Assembly (NCBI RefSeq): GCF_900188095.1
Contig: NZ_FZOT01000001.1
Location: 124,001 to 188,000, forward strand
DNA from: Noviherbaspirillum humi
GTDB taxonomy: Bacteria > Pseudomonadota > Gammaproteobacteria > Burkholderiales > Burkholderiaceae_D
Reading direction: 5' to 3'
Length of the DNA: 64,000 nt
This document shows positions 1 through 7,542 of the stretch, piece by piece (position 1 is the stretch's first letter; each line of letters begins with the position of its first letter). The notes beneath the pieces were generated by a model. The model was not told the origin of the DNA and did not search any database. It saw only the letters and a program-made list of their open reading frames with translations. Both the position numbers and the translations under genes were made by a program.

Positions 1-218
1 CAGATGTTGCCGATGACCGCGCCGGCAGCGCCGCCGAGCGCAGCGCCCTGGGCCGTGCGGTGCCCGCCGCCCGGGCCGACCACGGCGCCGAGCACCGCGC
101 CGACACCGGCGCCAATGCCGGCACCTTGCGCCGTGCCGCGGTCCACCGCGTTCATGTCGGCGCACCCTCCCGCAACCAATGTGATTGCGAGCATGCCTGC
201 TGTCAGTCGAATGTGCAT
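1..218 (-). CDS. Glycine-zipper outer-membrane lipoprotein, partial
   Basis: The N-terminal 72 residues of a small envelope lipoprotein; the gene continues past the left edge of the window. It starts MHIRLTAGMLAITLVAGGCAD, so a short hydrophobic signal peptide ends in a lipobox (VAGGC) and the mature protein would be lipidated on that cysteine. After about ten residues comes an alternating Gly/Ala stretch (GAGIGAGVGAVLGAVVG, then a second one) typical of the glycine-zipper 2TM family, which inserts into membranes as a helical hairpin. These proteins are usually envelope-integrity or stress lipoproteins (OsmB/SlyB-like), but the exact role is not shown. The next gene on this strand ends 127 bases upstream, so this is probably its own unit. 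Confidence 0.8.
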   Translation of the reverse strand, partial: MHIRLTAGMLAITLVAGGCADMNAVDRGTAQGAGIGAGVGAVLGAVVGPGGGHRTAQGAALGGAAGAVIGNI

Positions 219-345
219 TGCGAAGTCCTTGCCTGATTGCTGGTCTTTTTCGACCCCGGCAAGATATGTAAGTTCGACAAGCCCTTTGCGAGGCGGCAAG
301 CAAAGTGATGCCCTTCCCCGTCGGGGTTACGGCATCGGTGGTTCG

Positions 346-762
346 TCAATAATACGAGTCGGTAGAGTCGGCCGTGTCGTCGCGCGTCAGGCGCGACTTG
401 GCCTTGGCATAGAGGAAGGCTGCGCCGCCGGCCACGGCGGCCACGCCCAGCACGGTTCGCAGCGAAGGCTTGCGCACGCGCCCCTTGAACAAGGTGGAGG
501 CAAGGCTCGTCGCCACCGGCAGCAGTGCCTGCAGGTCGAGCGGCGCGCCGGCTATCGGCAGGCCGGTTCGCCGCTGCAGCAGCGACATGACCATGCCGCC
601 GGCGTTGCGCAGCGCGCCGAGTGCCATGCGCGGGGGCTGCAAGGATGCCAGCGCATCTTCCTTGGCGTGATACAGATCGGCGCGAAAGAGCGCGCCCTGC
701 GCAATCAGCTGCTTTTTGCGCAGTTCGGGCGACATGCGCATGGTATTGCGTGGTGTATCCAT
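346..762 (-). CDS. YqjK-like small protein of the YqjD/YqjE envelope operon
   Basis: A 138-residue protein of unknown biochemical role. The first 30 residues are basic and polar (RKKQLIAQGALFRADLYHAK), as in YqjK-type proteins. One hydrophobic segment near residues 104-119 (VLGVAAVAGGAAFLYA) is followed by a charged tail ending TDSYY. An AAGGAGG ribosome-binding site lies just upstream of the chosen ATG. It is the last gene of a three-gene leftward operon behind a DUF883 protein and a holin-like protein, separated from the latter by 9 bases. This mirrors the yqjD-yqjE-yqjK order of enterobacteria, where YqjD associates with the inner membrane and ribosomes. Assignment rests mainly on context. 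Confidence 0.7.
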   Translation of the reverse strand: MDTPRNTMRMSPELRKKQLIAQGALFRADLYHAKEDALASLQPPRMALGALRNAGGMVMSLLQRRTGLPIAGAPLDLQALLPVATSLASTLFKGRVRKPSLRTVLGVAAVAGGAAFLYAKAKSRLTRDDTADSTDSYY

Positions 763-771
763 GTCGCCTCC

Positions 772-1170
772 TTAAAGCAGCGCGTCGCGGTCGGCGCGCA
801 GTTCCGACAGGGTAGCCGGCAGCGACAGGCTGCCGCCGGCCACCATGCCGCGCGCGCGCCACAGCAGCAGCGCGGCCAGCGCGGTGAACGCCAGGGCCAG
901 CAGCAGCAGTATCTTCCAGCCCCAGGTTTCCCATGCGAGGACGATGATCAGAGCGCTCCATCCCGCCAGCGCAAAGCCGATGGCGACAATCGCCAGCGCG
1001 CCCACCAGCAGCAGGCGCAGCAGCACATTGCGCGCTTCGCCCAGTTCCAGCGCCGCCAGCTCGATGCGGCTGAGCGTCAGGCCGAGCAGATTCTTCGCGA
1101 CGGCTGCGACGCTCGCCGCGAAGCCGGGGGATGGCGCCGATGCGCTGTTGTCGTTATATCCCTCCCTCAA
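772..1170 (-). CDS. Phage holin family membrane protein (YqjE-like)
   Basis: About 132 residues with an amphipathic N-terminus (ASVAAVAKNLLGLTLSRIELAALELGEAR) and two long hydrophobic helices near residues 50-73 and 79-99. That is the layout of the YqjE/holin_3_6 family, inner-membrane proteins usually found next to DUF883 proteins. No ATG fits the conserved start region. The TTG chosen here lies just after the stop of the upstream gene, and the true start is uncertain by a few codons. The gene is the middle member of the yqj-type operon, six bases after the DUF883 gene. Despite the family name there is no sign of a phage here. Confidence 0.72.
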   Translation of the reverse strand: MREGYNDNSASAPSPGFAASVAAVAKNLLGLTLSRIELAALELGEARNVLLRLLLVGALAIVAIGFALAGWSALIIVLAWETWGWKILLLLALAFTALAALLLWRARGMVAGGSLSLPATLSELRADRDALL

Positions 1171-1175
1171 GGCGC

Positions 1176-1481
1176 TTACCTGCGCGATGAGAACAGCATG
1201 CCGAACACGAGGCCGACGCCGGCCGAGACGGCGACGGCGCGCCACGGGTTGGCGCGCACGTACTGATCGGTGTTCTGCGCCACTTCCCGACTGGATTCGA
1301 GCGCGACCGCCTGCATCTCCTGCGCCCGTTCCACGGCCACGTCCAGCAGCTGGATGCCCTTGTTGCGCAGATCCTCGGCCCGCTCGCCGGTCGTGCTGGT
1401 CGCTTCCCGGAACAAATCGCGGGCATCCTTCAGGAGGGTGCGCATGTCGTTTCGCACGGTCTTGTAATTGGTCGTCTGCAT
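1176..1481 (-). CDS. DUF883 (ElaB/YqjD-type) membrane-anchored protein
   Basis: A 101-residue protein: a charged, helical N-terminal two-thirds (LLKDARDLFREATSTTGERAEDLRNKG) followed by a C-terminal segment NPWRAVAVSAGVGLVFGML ending SSRR. The NPW.A motif before a glycine-containing membrane helix and an arginine-rich end is the signature of the ElaB/YqjD/YgaM (DUF883) family. These are C-tail-anchored inner-membrane proteins, some of which bind ribosomes in stationary phase. It is the first gene of the three-gene leftward operon, with AGGAGAAC as ribosome-binding site. In relatives the operon responds to stress; the regulator is not visible here. Confidence 0.88.
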   Translation of the reverse strand: MQTTNYKTVRNDMRTLLKDARDLFREATSTTGERAEDLRNKGIQLLDVAVERAQEMQAVALESSREVAQNTDQYVRANPWRAVAVSAGVGLVFGMLFSSRR

Positions 1482-1540
1482 GATGTTCTCCTGTACGGAC
1501 TGGCGGGAATGCAGGCGTCTTGGCGTCTGGCATTCACCGG

Positions 1541-1571
1541 GTTAAGACAATGACGGTATGTTAACTGTCTT
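1541..1571. promoter_or_regulatory. Inverted repeat upstream of the yqj-type operon
   Basis: AAGACA (1544-1549) and TGTCTT (1566-1571) form a spaced inverted repeat about 60-90 bases upstream of the DUF883 start, in the only non-coding stretch that could hold the operon's promoter. It may be an operator. Arms of six bases are short and could be coincidence. Confidence 0.25.
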
Positions 1572-1698
1572 CAATGAGACAGATGTTCCACCGGAATTGT
1601 TCATCGGCCCGCCATGGAGCGGACACGACGCACGCGAACCTGACTAATTTACCAAATGTAAGAGCAACGCGTGCTGCCGCGGCACGCCGCCTTGATCT

Positions 1699-2241
1699 TT
1701 ACACGGCCCGCTGGCGCAGTTCGGCAATGCCTTCGATGCTGCCGATGCGGATGATGACCGGCCGCGAACTGAGGCCCGGCTGCATCGGGCGCCAGGCGAA
1801 CAGCCACTCCTTTTCCATCGCGAACTGGCGCGACTTGGAGAAGGTGGCGCCGAGCGGGCTCGGCATGCCGTAGGAAACGGCGGCGTCGATGCCCGCCCAG
1901 CTCGGCAGCGCGCGCTGCGCCGCGCGGTGGATGCGCTCGCCGAACTGCTCCGGATCGTGGATGACAAGACAGCAGTCGGTGCCGGGGAAGGCATCGAACA
2001 GTTTCTCGTCCCAGGCCGAAGCCAGGCTCAGCGTCAGGTAATTGCGGGCCGAGGTCATGCTGGCCTGGCGCGCGCTCCACGGCAGGATGCGGTCGCTGGA
2101 AGCGGCTTCGGGCTGGGGCGGCTGCAGGCGAAATTCGCCTTGAGCGAGTGAGCGTTCCAGCCAGATGCTTTGTGAGTAACGGTAAAGCTTTTGGGGACGG
2201 TCACTGGGGACGGCAAGCGATGCCGGCGAGACTGATTTCAT
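1699..2241 (-). CDS. Conserved-type hypothetical cytosolic protein
   Basis: A 180-residue soluble protein with no signal peptide or membrane segment. It begins around KLYRYSQSIWLERSLAQGEF, has a hydrophobic core segment (TDCCLVIHDPEQFGERI) and a late motif QFAMEKEWLFAWRP. The order (Y-R-Y near the start, a short loop, then a F.KS..FAMEKEW segment) is loosely reminiscent of the DUF2971 family, but I do not claim membership. The ATG at 2241 has no clear ribosome-binding site; a TTG three codons upstream is an alternative. It stands alone between the yqj operon and a secreted protein gene. Function unknown. Confidence 0.62.
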   Translation of the reverse strand: MKSVSPASLAVPSDRPQKLYRYSQSIWLERSLAQGEFRLQPPQPEAASSDRILPWSARQASMTSARNYLTLSLASAWDEKLFDAFPGTDCCLVIHDPEQFGERIHRAAQRALPSWAGIDAAVSYGMPSPLGATFSKSRQFAMEKEWLFAWRPMQPGLSSRPVIIRIGSIEGIAELRQRAV

Positions 2242-2305
2242 GAAGGGCAACGGTGATGATCTGCGTCCATTTAAACAGATTCGGTAAGACCCGGCAAATC
2301 ACGTG

Positions 2306-2329
2306 AAAAAAGCGGCCTGGGGCCGCTTT
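2306..2329 (-). terminator. Rho-independent terminator
   Basis: On the minus strand the stem AGCGGCC/GGCCGCT with a three-base loop is followed by a run of six T. It lies about 25 bases beyond the stop of the secreted low-complexity protein gene and would end that transcript. Confidence 0.85.
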
Positions 2330-2351
2330 CCTGGCATGCCTGTCGGCGTGC

Positions 2352-2993
2352 TTACTTCGAGGTGGCGGCAGCGCCCGGGGAAGCGCTGCTGGTCGGTGCC
2401 GACGCGCCGGCGCCCTGGCCGCCCGAGGTCGATTCGCGGGCGCCGCCGGTGGTGCCGCCCGGGGTGCCGGTCGCGGCGGTCGATGCAGAAGCACCGTCGC
2501 GCTTGGCGGCGCGCTTGGCTTTCTTGGCTTTCTTCTTGGCCTTGGTGCCGGTATCCGACGCGGCGGCGGTGCTGGTGCCGCCGGCGCTGGACGCAGCCGG
2601 GCTGCTCGAGGAAGTATCGCTGCCGGTCGAACTGGCGCCTGAAGTGCCGGCGGTGCCGCTCATGCTGGTGCCGGTGCCGCCGGAGGTGCCAGAGGAAGAT
2701 CCCATGCTGCCGCTGCCGGAATTGCCGGAGGAACCCGCGGTGCTGCCGCTGGTGCCGGAGGAGGCTCCTGCTGCGCCGGTGGTGCCGGCGGTGCCGCCCA
2801 TGGCACCCGTGGTGCCGGAAGAAGCGCCGGTGCCGCCGGTGCTGGACCCGCCGGAAGCGCTGTCGGATTTCATGGTGGAGGTGCGATCAGTGCTGCCGGC
2901 GTTGCCGGTGGAACTGGTTTGGGCGAAGGCGAGCACGGAAACGGATGCGATGACAACGAAAGACAGGGACTTGAGCGTTTTTTTGAATGCCAT
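2352..2993 (-). CDS. Secreted Ser/Gly/Thr-rich low-complexity protein
   Basis: A 213-residue protein with a clear Sec signal peptide (MAFKKTLKSLSFVVIASVSVLAFA) and predicted cleavage after AFA. The mature part is almost entirely Ser, Gly, Thr and Ala in short irregular repeats such as TGGTGASSGTTGAMGG, interrupted once by a lysine/arginine block (KAKKKAKKAKRAAKR, about residues 151-165). Such proteins are unlikely to be folded enzymes; a disordered periplasmic or surface role is an inference. AAGGAG precedes the ATG. It resembles in design the protein encoded at 10203-10760 (signal peptide, Ser/Ala/Gly linker, basic repeat), so the two may be distant functional counterparts. The strong composition bias makes homology searches unreliable. 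Confidence 0.72.
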   Translation of the reverse strand: MAFKKTLKSLSFVVIASVSVLAFAQTSSTGNAGSTDRTSTMKSDSASGGSSTGGTGASSGTTGAMGGTAGTTGAAGASSGTSGSTAGSSGNSGSGSMGSSSGTSGGTGTSMSGTAGTSGASSTGSDTSSSSPAASSAGGTSTAAASDTGTKAKKKAKKAKRAAKRDGASASTAATGTPGGTTGGARESTSGGQGAGASAPTSSASPGAAATSK

Positions 2994-3119
2994 GACTGAC
3001 TCCTTGGTTGAAATAAAGACATCACCGAGACAGCTGCTTGGATGCAGAGGCCGGCGGCTTGTTCATTGAAGCATTGGCGACCGCCTAAGGTCTGGTGACC
3101 AAGTCGTTGAATCGGCGAT

Positions 3120-3140
3120 GATTTTTACGGTGTAAAAATC
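3120..3140. promoter_or_regulatory. AT-rich perfect 9-bp inverted repeat
   Basis: GATTTTTAC and GTAAAAATC flank a three-base spacer, in otherwise GC-rich DNA, 127 bases upstream of the secreted protein gene that starts at 2993. It could be a regulator-binding site. It has no T-run typical of a terminator. The rest of the roughly 300-base gap (2994-3293) shows nothing recognisable. Confidence 0.35.
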
Positions 3141-3293
3141 TGTAACCCAGATCGGTCGTTGTCATTCGACTATCGGTGCCGGAAAAAAATCCTTGGCAGT
3201 ATCGCCGCGTCGATGAAGTGCCCGGATCTGCCAAGGAGCAACCCGCGTGCAGCAAAACGGATGTCGGGGAAGGCGCTGCTTATCCTATTTATC

Positions 3294-3815
3294 CTATTGA
3301 TCCATCTGCGCCAGCGCGATGCTGCGTAGCTGGAAGCGGCCATCGCTGTTGAAGAGCCAGGTTTCGGAAAGCTCCACCCGGCCGCCGCGCATCAGATGCG
3401 AGGCGGGCTTGGGGAAAGGCGCGCTGTTGCGCAGGCTGGCGAGCGCAATGCTCTCCGTCTCGCGGTCACGGTTGGAGCGCTGGATTTCGCTGCGCACGAG
3501 GTTGCCGTGGCTGTCCACTGCATACTTCACCACGATCACCGAGCGCAGCAGCGCTTGCGGCCGATCGAGATAGACACGGGTCGAGTTCACCTGAGAGATG
3601 CGCTGAGCCAGGTCACGCTTGTAGCTTTCGGCGGTCATTGCGGTGGACACGGCATTGCGGTCGGTTTCCGCCCGATCGTAGCCGGCGCTCTGGCTACCGA
3701 CCGGGATCAGCGCACCGGGATGGGTGCTGGCGCAGCCGGCCAGGGCCGCCACCGCGCCGGCCAGGAGAAGCCCATGGATGGGCCGGATGGTCTTCGTCAA
3801 CAACAATGGTTTCAT
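3294..3815 (-). CDS. TonB-C-like periplasmic lipoprotein
   Basis: A 173-residue lipoprotein. The signal peptide ends in a lipobox (AALAGC, Cys at residue 28). The mature part carries a domain of TonB C-terminal type: SVIVVKYAVDSHGNLVRSEIQRSNRDRETESIALASLRNSAPFPKP, with the usual beta-strand, D..G.v, and later the F.KP motif. Family knowledge suggests an energy-coupling or envelope-linked accessory role, but there is no N-terminal membrane anchor or Pro-rich spacer as in true TonB and no exbBD nearby. The ATG at 3815 is preferred over an upstream start because it begins the signal peptide and follows a GAGGGA motif. Confidence 0.75.
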   Translation of the reverse strand: MKPLLLTKTIRPIHGLLLAGAVAALAGCASTHPGALIPVGSQSAGYDRAETDRNAVSTAMTAESYKRDLAQRISQVNSTRVYLDRPQALLRSVIVVKYAVDSHGNLVRSEIQRSNRDRETESIALASLRNSAPFPKPASHLMRGGRVELSETWLFNSDGRFQLRSIALAQMDQ

Positions 3816-3963
3816 TTGTCTCGTCCCTCTCGCAATCCTGTTTTCAGTTATCGCCGCATGGCAAGCATGGAACCCGGCTCGACCCATGATGCATTACCTG
3901 CCTGCGGATCGCCAGCAATGTCACAAACGGAAGCAAGATGTCGGACGGAAGCGGAACGAAATG

Positions 3964-4929
3964 TCAGATGAAGCCGCGCCCGAGCCGGAACTGTTCGGTG
4001 GCGTTGACCAGAGCGCTGGTGATGCCGGGTTCGGCGGCGGCATGGCCGGCGTCCGGCACGATATGGAAGGCCGCCTCGGGCCATGCCTGGTGCAGGCGGT
4101 GGGCGGTCGCCGGAGGACAGACGACGTCGTAGCGGCCCTGAATGATGACGGCAGGCAGATGGCGGATGCGGTCGATGCCGCGCACAAGCTGATCTTCCTC
4201 GAAGAACCCGCGATGGAGAAAGTAATGCGCTTCCAGCCGCCCGATGCCGAGGCTGACGGCATCGCTGCCGAAATCGTCGATTGCTTCCGGCTCCGGCCGC
4301 AGGAACAGGCAGCTTCCTTCGTAGCGGCTCCATGCCCGGGCCGCCGGCATGTAGACGTCGGGATCGTCGCAGAACAGGCGCTTCTCATACGCATGCAGCA
4401 GGTCGGCCCGCTCCGTTTCCGGAATCCGGGCGATGAACTCGTCATGCGCCTCCGGAAAAAACCAGCGGATGCCGTGCATGAACCAGTCGATCTCCGGCTG
4501 GGTGCAGAGGAAGATGCCGCGCAGGATGAAACCGAGGCAGCGCTCCGGATGAGCCTGCCCGTAAGCAAGCGCCAGGGTGGACCCCCAGGAACCGCCGAAC
4601 GTCAGCCATTGCTCGATGCCGAGCATGACCCGCAGGCGCTCGATGTCGTCGATCAGCAATTGGGTGGTGTTGTTGCGGTACTCGCCCAAGGGCGTCGAGC
4701 GGCCGGCGCCGCGCTGGTCGAACAGCACGATGCGGTAGTGCTGGGGATGGAAGAAGCAGCGATGGCGCGGCGTCACGCCGCCGCCCGGACCGCCATGCAG
4801 GAACAGCACCGGCAAGCCGTCCGGATTGCCGCACTCTTCCCAGTACAGCGTATGGATATCGTCCACGGCGAGCATGCCTTGGCGATAGGGCTCGATCGGC
4901 GGGAAGAGCGCGGTGCGGGGCAGGAACAT
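3964..4929 (-). CDS. pip: Prolyl iminopeptidase
   Basis: A 321-residue alpha/beta-hydrolase that removes N-terminal proline from peptides in the cytosol. Family marks are all present: the oxyanion motif HGGPGGG, FDQRGAGRS, the nucleophile elbow GGSWGS, the late Asp segment QGRYDVVCPP and the catalytic His in PDAGHAA. Length matches the S33 family of about 315-320 residues. The ATG at 4929 starts just before the conserved LFPPIEPY..G.L segment. It lies 85 bases downstream of the radical SAM maturase on the same strand, so co-transcription is possible. Whether it acts on the peptide encoded there is speculation. Confidence 0.93.
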   Translation of the reverse strand: MFLPRTALFPPIEPYRQGMLAVDDIHTLYWEECGNPDGLPVLFLHGGPGGGVTPRHRCFFHPQHYRIVLFDQRGAGRSTPLGEYRNNTTQLLIDDIERLRVMLGIEQWLTFGGSWGSTLALAYGQAHPERCLGFILRGIFLCTQPEIDWFMHGIRWFFPEAHDEFIARIPETERADLLHAYEKRLFCDDPDVYMPAARAWSRYEGSCLFLRPEPEAIDDFGSDAVSLGIGRLEAHYFLHRGFFEEDQLVRGIDRIRHLPAVIIQGRYDVVCPPATAHRLHQAWPEAAFHIVPDAGHAAAEPGITSALVNATEQFRLGRGFI

Positions 4930-5014
4930 GGGACGATTGAAAAGTGGAGTCGGCCCATTGTAGCGAAGTCGCCTGGCGCGTGGCGCAGGCATGCCGGCCT
5001 GGCCGTTCAGGGAT

Positions 5015-6355
5015 TTACTTCGCCAGCTCATCGAGTGCGAACAGCAGATTGAGGCGATGCCTGATGTTGTGCTTGGTCGAAGGACAGGGCGCCATGCCCT
5101 CATGCCAGGATTTCGGACACTGGCCGCCGCATACCGGCAGCATGGCGCAGGCGGCGCACTGGCGATGTTCGCCATTGAGCAATTGCGCATTGAATGCCTT
5201 CAATCGCTGCGCCGGCTGCATCTGCGTTTGCGTGATCACCTTGACCGGAAAAGAGACGGCATGGCGATCCGGCTGGCCATGCGCCGGCACGCAAGGCGTC
5301 TCGGTGCAGTTATTGCCGCCATGGGCATCGACGACTTCGGCATCATGCTGCACCGACAAGCAAACGATCTTGCGCCGCTGCGGCAGCAGCGCCGGCTGGT
5401 AACCGAGGCGGGCCTGCAGCGCCAGCCATTCGACTTCGGCGTCGGCAAGGGTTTTCGGGTCGAGCGCGGTGTCGTGGGCAGCGGCGCCCGAGGCGCAAAC
5501 CGAAGACACGTAGAACCGGATGCGGCCGGCCAGGCCGGCTTCGGCGATCCGCTCGATGAGGCCCGATACCGCCGTCGCGTTTTCCCGGGTGACGTTGCAG
5601 CGTAGCGTGATGCCGAGATTGCTGGCGGCGGCAATCAGGCAAAGGTTGCGGAAGATGGCGGCGAAGCTTTCCTTGCCGTTCGTGCCGGGCCGCCGGCGGC
5701 CGTGGGTCTTCGGGTCGCCATTGAGCGCGATTTCCACTTCCCGCACGCCGTGGCACTGCGCCAGTTCCCGAGCGACTTTGGGCGTCAGCCCCAGGCCGCT
5801 GGTGACCAGCCTGGCCGAATAGCCGCATCCATGACGCGCCGCCAGCGTCATCAGCCGAGGACTCATGTCGCGCATGACGGCAATGCCGGTCAGCGGTTCG
5901 GCGCCAAACCAGCCGATGCGCAGCTCGCGATAGCGTCCGCTTGCCAGGCGGCTTTCCACTCGAGCCAGGAAATCCTCCCGCATGAGCTCGCTCTTCAGCG
6001 TCTTCTCATGCGCCTGGCCGCAGCCGCCGCAAGCCAGCTCGCACCAGGCGCTCGGTTGAATGACTTGATACAGCACGTCGTTGGCATCGACCGCGGCCTG
6101 ATTCTCGCGGACCACCGCCGCAAATTCATCTTCGCTCCGATCGACCAGGATGCCCGCCTGCGCCAAGACGCCCCGTTGCTCGTCGCCGATCGCATCGATG
6201 TCGTCGGCCAGCAGCGTTTGCCAAGCGGCTTCAGTCAGCCGCATCAGATTGCCGGAGCGGGTCGAGAAAACCAGGCGGCCCCTGAAGCCGCTGCGGGCTG
6301 CGGTCAGGCAGTCGCTCGCGGCGACATATCGGGAAAGCTTCATGGAACGGGACAT
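5015..6355 (-). CDS. Radical SAM/SPASM peptide maturase
   Basis: A 446-residue protein with three parts. Residues 1-100 look like a small PqqD/RRE-type peptide-binding region followed by a linker. The radical SAM core starts with the cluster motif at C105, C109 and C112 (CELACGGC), then GQAH, and a GAEPL motif replaces the usual GGEPL. The C-terminus is a SPASM-type auxiliary iron-sulphur region with cysteines at 400, 403, 409, 413 and 424 (CAACAMLPVCGGQCPKSW). Such enzymes modify ribosomal peptides or activate sulfatases; no sulfatase is nearby, but a 69-residue peptide gene lies just upstream on the same strand. The start at 6355 follows GGAG with good spacing. The modification chemistry cannot be read from the sequence. 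Confidence 0.88.
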   Translation of the reverse strand: MSRSMKLSRYVAASDCLTAARSGFRGRLVFSTRSGNLMRLTEAAWQTLLADDIDAIGDEQRGVLAQAGILVDRSEDEFAAVVRENQAAVDANDVLYQVIQPSAWCELACGGCGQAHEKTLKSELMREDFLARVESRLASGRYRELRIGWFGAEPLTGIAVMRDMSPRLMTLAARHGCGYSARLVTSGLGLTPKVARELAQCHGVREVEIALNGDPKTHGRRRPGTNGKESFAAIFRNLCLIAAASNLGITLRCNVTRENATAVSGLIERIAEAGLAGRIRFYVSSVCASGAAAHDTALDPKTLADAEVEWLALQARLGYQPALLPQRRKIVCLSVQHDAEVVDAHGGNNCTETPCVPAHGQPDRHAVSFPVKVITQTQMQPAQRLKAFNAQLLNGEHRQCAACAMLPVCGGQCPKSWHEGMAPCPSTKHNIRHRLNLLFALDELAK

Positions 6356-6401
6356 CGGTAACTCCGGACGAAGTGCGCATGAAGGAGCAGGGATGGCCGC
6401 T

Positions 6402-6461
6402 GCCCTGCCAATGACGACCGGCAGGGCATGGACGAAGCGGCGCGCTCCGGCATGCCCTGCC
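6402..6461 (-). promoter_or_regulatory. Two mutually exclusive hairpins between peptide and maturase genes
   Basis: GGCAGGGCATG (6420-6430) pairs perfectly with CATGCCCTGCC (6451-6461) in an 11-bp stem with a 20-base loop. Part of the same middle arm (6420-6427) can instead pair with 6402-6409 in an 8-bp stem with a 10-base loop. The two cannot form together. Placed between the precursor and maturase genes, this could partly terminate or adjust expression so that peptide exceeds enzyme. There is no T-run, so a classic terminator is unlikely. Confidence 0.5.
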
Positions 6462-6469
6462 CCGAACGC

Positions 6470-6679
6470 TCAGCCGATCCCGCCGCGCTGGGTTGGCATC
6501 GTCTGCAGCGCATTTTCAAGGCTGCCGCCGGAACCATCCTTGCCGACGCAGGCAGCCGGCGCCACGCGGGCAACTTCATCGGCCCCCGGCTCGCGCATGC
6601 AATCCATCCGCGCGGGTGCATCGTTGATTTCGACGCCGGCGCGGGCCAGCAAAGCCTTGACTTCATTTCTGTCTGCCAT
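6470..6679 (-). CDS. Candidate RiPP precursor peptide
   Basis: A 69-residue peptide gene 114 bases upstream of the radical SAM/SPASM gene on the same strand, with a good ribosome-binding site (GGAGAA) six bases before the ATG. Residues 2-18 (ADRNEVKALLARAGVEI) read like a helical leader. The rest is polar, with cysteines at 27 and 44, a Gly-rich turn (GKDGSGGS, 46-53) and the end TMPTQRGGIG. There is no signal peptide. I do not recognise a named family. The role as substrate of the neighbouring maturase is inferred from size, position and composition. Confidence 0.65.
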   Translation of the reverse strand: MADRNEVKALLARAGVEINDAPARMDCMREPGADEVARVAPAACVGKDGSGGSLENALQTMPTQRGGIG

Positions 6680-7343
6680 GGTGTTCTCCGTTGAATCGAT
6701 TGGAAAGGCGTGTCACCGGCCGCGCCAAGGTCGGCATGGTGCGGGAAATGTAGGTGAAATCAGGCGGGTTTGGGCGCCCGGTACGGCGTGCGGTGGCGTA
6801 CCGGTGCATCAAACGGAATGTTGAAGTTTCGCTTTCATGCATTGTCAGTGCCTGGGCAAGAAAAGCGAATCCATGACCAGCAAAGCTTGGGCGGATGACA
6901 ATAACCCGCACGCCTCTGTTTGCTTCCCGATTTACGAACATCGAAATTCAGGAAGGTGATTCCAAAGATTCGCTACGGAAGCCGGCCGCGATTACGCCCT
7001 GATCAATTTTTGTGCACAGAATCGGACAGAAGCGGCACCGTCCGGGCCCTTCCAGCCCGCACGATGCGAAGACCGATAACCCTGAAAACGATGCGGAAGA
7101 CGGCACCGCAGGAGCCGGCATGGCAACGCACTGCGGCAATGATGAAGGGAGGCTGCTCCTGCGCATCTATACTGCCCGTCTGCCGTGCCGAAAGGTTTTC
7201 CCGCCGTTACGCTGCGCGCCTTCTTTTTTGCTTCTTTGGTATCTTGCCGCAGCATCAGGAATTTTTTCCTCGCCGCTACCCAAATCCGGAAATCCCCTGT
7301 ACAATTCGCGCCTCCAGACGTTGATGAAACGCTGACCGATTTA
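6680..7343. other. Long non-coding gap between peptide gene and tRNA-Asp
   Basis: No convincing gene in 664 bases: the open frames here lack ribosome-binding sites and look like chance. It must hold the promoter of the peptide/maturase unit (reading left) and of the tRNA (reading right). One 8-bp inverted repeat, CCGGTACG (6778-6785) and CGTACCGG (6797-6804), lies about 100-125 bases upstream of the peptide start and is a candidate operator. Confidence 0.5.
7300..7305 (+). promoter_or_regulatory. Probable -10 element of the tRNA-Asp promoter
   Basis: TACAAT lies 39 bases upstream of the mature tRNA 5' end, at a plausible distance for a sigma-70 -10 box. The hexamer 17 bases upstream is a poor -35 match, so this is a moderate call. 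Confidence 0.45.
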
Positions 7344-7420
7344 GGAGTGGTAGTTCAGTCGGTTAGAATACCGGCCTGTCACGCCGGGGGTCGCGGGTTC
7401 GAGTCCCGTCCACTCCGCCA
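7344..7420 (+). tRNA. tRNA-Asp (GTC)
   Basis: A 77-base tRNA with encoded CCA. The acceptor stem GGAGTGG pairs with CCACTCC, the anticodon loop is CTGTCAC with anticodon GTC, and the T-arm is CGGGTTCGAGTCCCG. All cloverleaf arms fold. It is a single tRNA followed directly by a strong terminator. Confidence 0.97.
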
Positions 7421-7426
7421 AACTCG

Positions 7427-7455
7427 AAAACGGCTCGCTTCGGCGAGCCGTTTTT
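7427..7455 (+). terminator. Rho-independent terminator of tRNA-Asp
   Basis: CGGCTCGC, a TTCG tetraloop and GCGAGCCG, then TTTTT, six bases after the tRNA CCA end. A textbook intrinsic terminator. Confidence 0.95.
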
Positions 7456-7542
7456 ACTTTTTGCCTTTCCCCTTCCCTCGCATGCGCCGCCGCTCGTCTA
7501 CCGCACGGGCCGGCAAGCCATGACGTTCCTGCGCCGCCAAAG

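Noticed and set aside
772-1170. Prophage remnant because of a holin-family gene
   Set aside because: It is a YqjE-type chromosomal gene in a conserved operon; no other phage genes are near.
5015-6355. Radical SAM protein as anaerobic sulfatase maturase
   Set aside because: No sulfatase in the window, and a small peptide gene is directly upstream; the PqqD-like N-terminus fits a peptide substrate better.
6663-6941. A 92-codon minus-strand frame upstream of the peptide gene
   Set aside because: No ribosome-binding site, overlaps the start of the peptide gene, and has no domain; kept as non-coding.
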